From assembly GCA_018287875.1 (NCBI GenBank), contig JAGVVL010000022.1:62001-126000 (forward strand): a stretch of 64,000 bases of DNA, read 5' to 3'. Within the stretch, counting starts at the first letter, position 1. The number at the start of each line of letters is the position of its first letter. Both the position numbers and the translations under genes were made by a program. Shown in pieces: positions 56,824 to 64,000 of this stretch. Below the pieces are notes generated by a model. It had not been told where the DNA came from, ran no database searches, and was given only the letters and a program-made list of their open reading frames with translations. Origin of the DNA: Nigrospora sphaerica. Its lineage: Eukaryota; Ascomycota; Sordariomycetes; Amphisphaeriales; Apiosporaceae.

Positions 56824-58124
56824 ATGGCGGCCCGTGCCGAGAAATCGATTGTGGTGGGGTCGCAAAGCTCAAACGCGACGAACCATCGCGAAGCCCGCCA
56901 CGGCGGCCAGCAGGCGATCGAACCGCGCGACGAAGCCGACGGCCAAAATCCAAGGGAAAGCGAACCAAGACGCAGAAGACGACGGAGAAGCCGGGACACC
57001 CGAACCGACTGAGAAGAGCCGCGATGGAGGCGCCGCTAGGACGTACCTCCAGAAGATCCTGGAGCTCGTCGCGCACTCCCGAACCGAGATCCAGGACCTG
57101 AAGCAGATGGTGACGGCCCAAAGTGAGACCATCGGCAGTCAAGAGGGGTTAATCCAAGGGCTTTCCGAACAATATGAAGCATCGAAGCAAGAGAATCAAC
57201 GTATGGCAGAGGAATTAAAGCTCGTCCGGGAGCAATTGGAGGAGATTCAGAACAGCGCGGCCCTCAATATCAGCGCCCAGACCAGCCCACAGGCGTCCTA
57301 TGCGGGGATCGCTCGAACGCCGCCGACGAGCCAGCCCAGCAACGTCCGCACGCTTAGCTCGATGAACACGACGCCGACGTCGTTCACCGACACACTGTAC
57401 TGCACTATTGATACATCCCACCTAGGAGATGACGAGCGAGCTAACGTGTCGGCCGGCACGGCCCGAAATGCCATCGAGAAGGAAATGCGAGCAATGGAAG
57501 AACACAAGGAGTGGCGATGCCACGCGGTCACGACGGACCCTAAGAAGCCGCAACGGATCAAGATCATCTGCCGAAACGAAGACGAGCACCGACTGGTCAA
57601 ACGAGCCGCGGAGAAGACAGCCGTCCCCGGGGCACGCGTGCTACGAGACGAACTGTATCCGATCAAGGTGGACAGCGTGAAGCGCACGGCGGTCCTGGAC
57701 GAGAACGACCAACTACGAGACGGCGCGGCCGAGGCATTTGGGCAAGAGAACGAAACGAGTGTGGCTAAGATCGTATGGCTGAGCAAGAAAGACAACATGA
57801 AGGCGTACGGCTCGATGGTCGTCTACCTGACGAAAGCGGCCGACGCCCGCCGGTTCCTGGACGAGGGTTTCTTCTACGCCGGGGGCGAATCGGGCTACAC
57901 ACGCGTTTAAGCGACGCGACCGGCCGGAGCAGTGCTACAACTGCCAGCAGGTTGGGCACAAGGCTTTCCAGTGCAAGAACGCGGAGACCTGCGGACGATG
58001 CGCGAAGCAGGGCCACAGTCACCGCGGCTGCGAAGAGCCTGTCTTAAAGTGCGTCCCGTGCGGAGGCCCGCACGAATCGTTCAGCCGCAACTGTCGGAAG
58101 CTTTACCCGGTCCGTCATGAGTAA
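56824..58124 (+). pseudogene. LINE ORF1 (gag-like), copy E, frameshifted
   Basis: The start MAARAEKSIVVG is followed by an extra base near 56880, after which the correct frame continues ([14 protein letters not shown]). The central coiled coil and adjacent domain are well kept. A one-base change near 57905 moves the frame just before the zinc knuckles, which remain readable in another frame ([12 protein letters not shown] segment at 57930-58000). The stop overlaps the ORF2 start as ATGAGTAA at 58117-58124, as in copy A. Confidence 0.85.
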
Positions 58125-61100
58125 AGCGGTTCGCATGATTCAACACAACGTCAGGAAGCAAGGACCAGTGCTGGACAGCCTAATGAACGACGTGACGATA
58201 CAGGACGCAACAGTCATAGCGATACAAGAGCCACACGCAAGGAAGATTCAAGGGCGGCTGCTCACAACGCCTATGGGACATCAGGGATGGGTCAAAATGG
58301 TCCCGCCCGTGTGCAGGGAAGGGAGATGGGCCATCCGGAGCATGCTCTGGATTAACAAACATGCGGAGGCGAAACAAGTCCCCATCCACTCACCCGATCT
58401 CACGGCTGCGATCGTACGGTTAGCCGAGCGCACGATCTTGGTGGCGTCGGTCTACGTGCCAGTGAAGGATGCTCAGGCACTTAAGGATACGTGCGAGGAG
58501 CTCCGCAGGACGATTGAGACGGTACGAGGCAGCGCCGGGGAGGCCGTCGAACTGGCCATCATGGGGGATTTCAACCGGCACGACCAACCTGGGGAGGAGA
58601 CGAGATACGACTAGAGCAGCAGGGCGAGGCGGATCCGATCATCGACCTGATGAACGAATACGGCCTTACAAGCTTGCTACCGCGGGGCACGAAGACGTGG
58701 AGCGACGGGGAGAACAGCACAACAATCGACCTTGTTCTCGCCTCGAGAGAGTTAAGGGACGCAATGATTAAATGCAGGACACTAGAGACGGAACATGGGT
58801 CGGACCACCGGTCCATCGAGACGGTCTTTAACGTGGCAGGGCCCTCCTCGAACTACCAGGAGCGACTCCTATTTAAAAACGCCCCATGGAAAGACATCAA
58901 GGCCAGGATCGCGAATGCACTGGCGACAGCCCCGACGGGAGGTAGTGTGCAGCAGCAAGCCGACCGCCTGATGAGCGCAGTGCGGGAAGCCGTGCACACG
59001 CTTACCCCCCGGGCCAAACCATCACCGTACGCGAAGCGCTGGTGGACGACTGACCTGACACAGCTGCGACGCATCTACACGTACTGGAGAAACAAGAGCA
59101 GGGCCGAGCGAAGAGCGGGGCGGACCCGGACAGACCTGGAGGAAACGGCGAGAGGCGCAGCCAAGCAGTACCATGAGGCCATCCGCCAACAGAAGAAGAA
59201 GCACTGGAACGAGTTTCTCGCCGACAACGACAACATCTGGAAGGCGGCCAAATACCTGAAGTCGGGCGACGCGTCGGCGTTCGGGAAAGTGCCGCAACTC
59301 GCGAGGGCGGACGGCACAACGACGACGGACGACAAGGAACAGGCGGAAGAACTGCTCGCCAATTCTTCCCTCCCCTTCCGAGTGAGATTGCCGACGAGGG
59401 CGACAGACCCCGGAGGACCCCTATCAACATGCGCACCATCACGATGGAAGAGGTCGAGAGGCAACTGTTCGCAGCCAAACCATGGAAAGCACCAGGAGAG
59501 GACGGCTTGCCGGCCATCGTCTGGAAAGAAACATGGCCCGTGGTAAAGGACCGGGTCCTGGCGCTGTTCCGCGCGTCACTCGAAACCGGAGAACTGCCCA
59601 CCCAGTGGCTCCATGCGAGAATCGTCCCGCTCCAGAAGCCGGGGAAAGACGATTACACGAAAGCGAAAGCCTGGAGACCGATCTCGCTCCTCGCAACCCT
59701 GGGCAAGGTATTGGAGTCGGTTGTTGCTGAGAGGATCTCACACATGGTCGAGACCTACGGCCTCCTGCCCACGAACCACTTCGGGGCCCGTAAACGGCGG
59801 TCCGCTGAGCAGGCACTGCTACTCCTACAGGAGCAGGTCTATACTGCTTGGCGGGGCCGAAAGGTCCTCAGTCTCGTGAGCTTCGACGTTAAGGGAGCAT
59901 ACAATGGGGTATGTAAGGAACGGCTGCTTCAGAGGATGAAAGCGCGCGGCATACCGAATGAACTGCTCCAGTGGGTCGAGGCGTTCTGTTCTAACCGGAC
60001 CGCGACGATCATAGTTAACAGACACGTCTCAAAAGTTCGAGCGCTACCGCAGGCCGGCCTCCCGTAAGGATCGCCGCTGTCCCCCGTCTTGTTCCTCTTC
60101 TTTAATGCAGATTTAGTCTAGCAACGAATCGACTGTTACAGGGGCGCGATCGCCTTTGTAGACGACTTCACAGCTTAGGTTGTCGGCCCGACAGCTTAGG
60201 ATAACCGTGTCGGCATAGAGGCCATTATCAAAGACACCCTTAACTGAGAAAAAAGGAGCGGCGTAACGTTCGAAGCCAAGAAGACGGCCGTTATCCACTT
60301 CGCCTGTAAAGCGTACAAGGCTAGTGAGGAGCCCTTCACGATTAAAGGACAAACCGTACAGCCCTGAGACTATGTTAAGATCCTTGGGGTTATTATAGAC
60401 ACTAAGCTCAAGTATAGAGAACATATCGCGCGCGCTGGGGCTAAGGGACTCGAGGCGGTGCTAAAACTGAAGCGTTTAAAAGGGCTGTCGCTGGCAACAG
60501 CATAGCAGCTCTTCACAGTGACAGTAGCACCCGTTGTGGACTATGCCTTGAGTGTGTGGATACACGAATGCCAATATAAAGTAGTAAGACTAATCTATCG
60601 GATCCAGAAGATTGGGGCCCAGGTAATTATAGGGACGTTCATAATAGTGGCCACCAGTGTGGCGGAGGCCGAAGCCCACATCGCTACCCTCTAAGGGCGG
60701 TTCTGGCGGAAAGCGATCAAGACATAGACGGATATTCACATACTACCTAACACGAACCCCCTATGCAGTTACATCGGCTGTATACGCAAGTTTAAGCGGT
60801 ACCACCGGTCGCTCCTTTACTAAGTGGCTGATGCACTGAAAGAGATGCCTATGGAATGCCTTAAGACGCTCGACCCGTTTACGCTGGCCCCTTAGGAGAG
60901 CCGAGTACGGACAGTGACCGAAGAACCGGCAAAAGAGTCCGCCATTATCTACGCGGTATGCATTGCCGTAAGTAGCTCGGCACAGAACGGCCTTGTTAGC
61001 TATAGCGTGGCCACCGAAATATAGATATCGGTTTATAGCGAGTCCACGACGAACACCTGGTCTGCGACTCTCGGCCCAAGATCGGAATAGAACCCGTTTA

Positions 61101-61888
61101 CAGGCGAGCTAGCAGGCATAGCCAATGCCTTAAATTCGCTGCCGAGGATACAGTACTGTAACATTATACTGCTAACACGGAATAAAGCAGCTATGCTTAT
61201 ATTAAATAAACCCCGCTAGCAGTCAGGCTAAAGACACGTCCGATAAGCTTACAAGGCGATGCGGAGACTACGAAGAGAAGGAAGCAGTATCACTATTACT
61301 TGGTTCCCAACAGACGAATACGACGAACGCATAAACCTGGTAAAGAAGGAAGCGAAAATATCGACACGTCTAGGCGCTAGTCCGCCGACACCGATATCCG
61401 GAGCACGATCGACAATCCTAAATAATGCGTAGCGCGAGAAGATGCCGTCGAACAGGCTACTAAAAGACGTCGGAAAATATTCGAAAAAGATCGATACAGC
61501 ATTACTAGGTAAACACACGAGAGTATTATACGACCCCCTCTCCTCGAAAGAAGCAAGCGTACTTACCCAGCTACAGACAGGGATAGCCAGGTTAAACGTA
61601 TACCTCCACCGAATCGAGGTAGCGCCGTCCGACCTGTGCGCCTGCGGACAAGCAAGAGAAACGGTAGACCACTTCCTCTTCCGATGCCACCAATGGATAG
61701 AACATCGACGAGACATGCTACAATACACCGAGACCCATCGAAGCAACCTCTCTTTTTACCTAAGAGGGAGGTCCGCATCCGATGACCGATTCTGGACCCC
61801 GGATATAGACGCTATTCAGGCCACCATACGATTCGCTATAGCTACAGGCCGACTTAACGCGCAACAGCCCGTGAGGGAAGCGCACTGA
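58117..61888 (+). pseudogene. LINE ORF2, copy E, disabled by frameshifts and stops
   Basis: The endonuclease N-terminus is open to 58614, where a small deletion and TCG-to-TAG break it after MGDFNRHDQ. The frame resumes from 58650 and again from 59429 through the early RT motifs to a CAA-to-TAA at 60064-60066, within the LPQGSP motif. Downstream the RT catalytic region and RNase H are riddled with stops (e.g. TAG for TGG or CAG). The final segment with CACGQARETVDHFLFRC and the 3' UTR is intact. Confidence 0.88.
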
Positions 61889-62182
61889 GAATACAGCAAC
61901 CTAAAACTTAACTAACAGCCACTATTACCCCGTGCCTCCAAACGCAGGCGCCGCTTCAGCTGCCGAAGATAGGATGCTGGACACTTAAAGAATGGCCTTT
62001 AAGCTAGCTTGCGCAGACATACAGGACTGAAACACGGGGACTTGTTCAGCAGAGGAACGGCAGAAAGGGAAGACAGGCCAAAAGAGGATCGTGTAAGGGC
62101 TTTGGGTGACAAGAGAAGTGTCAGCAGTGTAAGCACAGCAGCGATAGTTGCCCCTTCGGCTCCGCCGCCCGGGCGTCAATAA

Positions 62183-62215
<33 letters not shown>

Positions 62216-62417
62216 CACGCTACTTTAAGCCTTGAACTCTCACGATTCTGGTGTAGTGCTGATGATCTTTCCTTATGTTAGCCACTCCAGGATTGACTGG
62301 TGGCGGTTTTTTCGATCCAAACGCGAAGGCGCAACGAAAACTTCGATCTGGGGTTGGACTCGCATCTCCAGCTACCCTTTTCAAGCTGTGTTCGCCATAC
62401 AACGTACGTAATCAGAT

Positions 62418-64000
62418 ATGGCATCGCTTCCTTTACCAAAACGCAGGAAACAGTTTATAAAGCTGGTGGCATGTACGCTCCTACTACAGGTGCACCGCCA
62501 GCGCCAGCAGCACCAGAAGCAGCGTCAACTCGTCCATCCAGGCGGCTTCCTCGCAGCGTTACATCATATCGACCAGCTGCTATGAGGCTCTTCCACGCAG
62601 CTTAAGGACCTCTTCCGCTTAACGAAGCCTCGTTTCTGGTCCCTATTGCACTGGCTAGAAGATTACGCTGGTCTTGCCGATACACAGTACCAGACTTCTG
62701 CACAGAAGCTGTTAATCTTCCTTTGGATATGCGCCTTTGGCGAGACGCAGAGGAACGCCTCTCATCGGTTTCTCTGCGCGCAGAGCTCGGTCTCGTCCAC
62801 CTTCCAGACTGTCCTTGCAGCTATGCAGGTCTTCTTTCAAGCCTTCATTAAACAGCCTAGCCCTCGATATGTGTCGGCAGACGTTGAACTCCAGCGCAAG
62901 GCTCGCTTTGAGGGTTTCACAGGCTGTATCGGTGCGATAGATGGGACTCTTATCCAGGCCTTCCTACCACATAAACAACAGCAGGCTTGGCGCAGCCGGA
63001 AAAGCCTCCTACAGCAGAATGTCTTCGCAGCAGTACGCTTCGATGGTGCGTTTTCATATGTGCTTGCCGGCGCAGAAGGGTCCATGCATGACAACCGGCT
63101 GCTAGGAGAGGCCCTCGATCGCAGCTTCCGACTCCCAGAGGCTCGATTCTACGAAGCAGATGCTGGATTTGGCAGGAGACCTGGTCTGGCTTTTCCATGG
63201 CCAGCCACGCGTTATTGGTTAGAGGAATGGGAGGAGTGGCGAGAGGCTGGACAGACAGACAGACAGACAGATGTATTATCGCCATACTGGGACAGTGTCC
63301 CGCCTCCCGAGGGGCATCTGGCGTGCGAGAGTCTATCTACATGTACACGAGATATCCCGCATGTCAAGCCCAATGGCAAACCTTTGGTCAAACCGTCTCC
63401 GTGGCTCCTCCGTGCGAGCTCGTTCCCGGTGCTTTCTCCTTCTGGATAGTTACTGCTTCATGTAAAGTGCCCTCTACGGCCTACCGGTGGTGGGCATATG
63501 TCTTCATAGTATTTCGTCAGCGACACGAAGAGCTCGAACTTCTCCGGGTCGTGTATCAGCCGTTGCCAGTATTCCTTTAGGGTTTTCGGTTCGGGGTCGA
63601 ACTGACGAGAGGCTGGAGGTCCTGAGCCAGAGACACCAGAAGAGTTGTACAACCACAATCACGCGTACGCAACGTTGTCGAGAGGACCTTTGGTATCTTA
63701 AAGCGCAGATGGAAGATCCTTCGATCCTCGCCACCGGAATATGGTCTTCGGACGCAGATGCGTATCGTTTATGCCGTCTGCGCCCTCCATAACTTCCTGC
63801 TGCTAGGTGGTGTGGAACCTAGCGATAGAGACGAAGAAGAAGGCCTAACAGATGAAGAGAGAGCAGTCCTTGAAGAGGCACGTCGGCACGCAGTCCACCA
63901 TATCGATCAGAAAGGTGCAGACGAGCTACGTCGACAAATAACTGACCATATATGGGCTCGACACGAAGCTCACCAGTTGCTCGCCGAGTCGGAGGATTCC
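62418..64000 (+). pseudogene. PIF/Harbinger DDE transposase, interrupted, runs off the window
   Basis: From ATG 62418 (MASLPLPKRRKQFIK) the frame is open except for a TGA at codon 56 (62583-62585, probably CGA-to-TGA). It continues with the helix-turn-helix-like region and the DDE_Tnp_4 core: GCIGAIDGTLIQ (first Asp), GSMHDNRLLGEAL (second Asp) and FYEADAGFG. A LINE fragment (63252-63605) then splits it. The catalytic Glu segment RNVVERTFGILKRRW follows from about 63664 in a shifted frame, with one base missing near 63655. MRIVYAVCALHNFLLLGG and an acidic tail remain open to the window edge. The gene is dead here, though all three catalytic residues can be found. A Myb-like partner gene and the element ends would lie outside or are not visible. 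Confidence 0.85.
63252..63605 (-). mobile_element. 5'-truncated LINE, third family, inserted in the Harbinger transposase
   Basis: A 354-bp insertion bounded by the 12-bp duplication CGAGAGGCTGGA (63240-63251 and 63606-63617). On the minus strand it starts with the end of a coding frame (FDPEPKTLKEYWQRLIHDPE, then EKFELFVSLTKYYEDI and a stop at 63458), like the extreme C-terminus of an ORF2. It then has a 3' UTR ending GGCGATAATAC and a (CTGT)n tail. The last 150 bp match 53501-53663, but that copy has a (GAA)n tail. Confidence 0.85.

Larger units (their letters stand above)
56686..62210 (+). mobile_element. full-length Tad-like LINE, copy E, partly RIP-mutated
   Basis: A 5.5-kb element between direct repeats TGTACCACGCTAC (56673-56685 and 62211-62223), with a 138-bp 5' UTR and the same ORF order as copy A. 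It ends in TAAATTG(TG)n at about 62184-62210. ORF1 has a frameshift near 56880 and another near 57905. ORF2 has a deletion near 58590, a TAG at 58612-58614, and a shift near 59370. From about 59.85 kb to 61.6 kb it carries dense C-to-T and G-to-A changes with many new stops. The following roughly 180 bp are almost unmutated. Confidence 0.9.

Noticed and set aside
1..64000. CRISPR arrays, bacterial operons, rRNA genes, Starship captain (tyrosine recombinase) or secondary-metabolite cluster
   Set aside because: I looked for spaced direct repeats, rRNA-like sequence, a YR recombinase and PKS/NRPS signatures and saw none. The introns and gene families show a fungal genome.

Overview
The window looks like an accessory or repeat-rich segment of a filamentous ascomycete (Pezizomycotina). 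The grounds are short GT-AG introns of 48-74 bp, a HET/NB-ARC/TPR NLR-type gene, a BTB gene, a JmjC gene and a hybrid histidine kinase of fungal type. There are also Tad-like LINEs with C-to-T / G-to-A decay typical of RIP (repeat-induced point mutation). I cannot name the species from sequence alone.

Layout. 1-1950: no gene recognised. 1951-5098: broken HET-NB-ARC-TPR gene. 5.5-9.3 kb: an intron-containing gene of unknown function (7241-8589) flanked by two diverged copies of an unclassified repeat. 10.0-10.8 kb: 3' relic of a second LINE family. 10.8-15.8 kb: no convincing gene. 15.8-22.6 kb: full-length Tad-like LINE (copy A), a 392-bp TA-flanked MITE, and a truncated LINE (copy B) ending in a 52-bp perfect palindrome. 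25.2-26.4 kb: BTB gene. 28.9-31.4 kb: JmjC gene. 32.1-32.9 kb: decayed secreted-protein gene. 33.3-34.0 kb: chromodomain-like gene. 35.3-38.6 kb: a partial tandem duplicate followed by an intact coiled-coil / nuclease-like / kinase-like gene. 40.1-47.6 kb: a 7.5-kb inverted repeat with chimeric LINE arms (copies C and D), one arm carrying a 446-bp inverted-repeat element. 48.4-52.3 kb: three-exon hybrid histidine kinase. 54.0-54.4 kb: small two-exon gene. 56.7-62.2 kb: second full-length LINE (copy E), RIP-mutated mainly in its 3' third. 62.4-64.0 kb: PIF/Harbinger transposase pseudogene interrupted by a truncated LINE of a third family.

Main biology. One LINE family accounts for roughly a quarter of the window. 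It has ORF1 with CCHC knuckles overlapping ORF2 (endonuclease, RT, RNase H-like) at ATGAGTAA. It ends in (TG)n rather than poly(A), makes 11-13 bp target-site duplications, and at every resolvable site the tail runs into TGTA. The family appears as two full-length copies, one truncated copy and a chimeric palindrome. Host genes sit as isolated islands between these insertions. Several belong to fungal families that often vary in presence or turn over quickly: NLR-type HET, BTB, JmjC and nuclease-kinase fusions.
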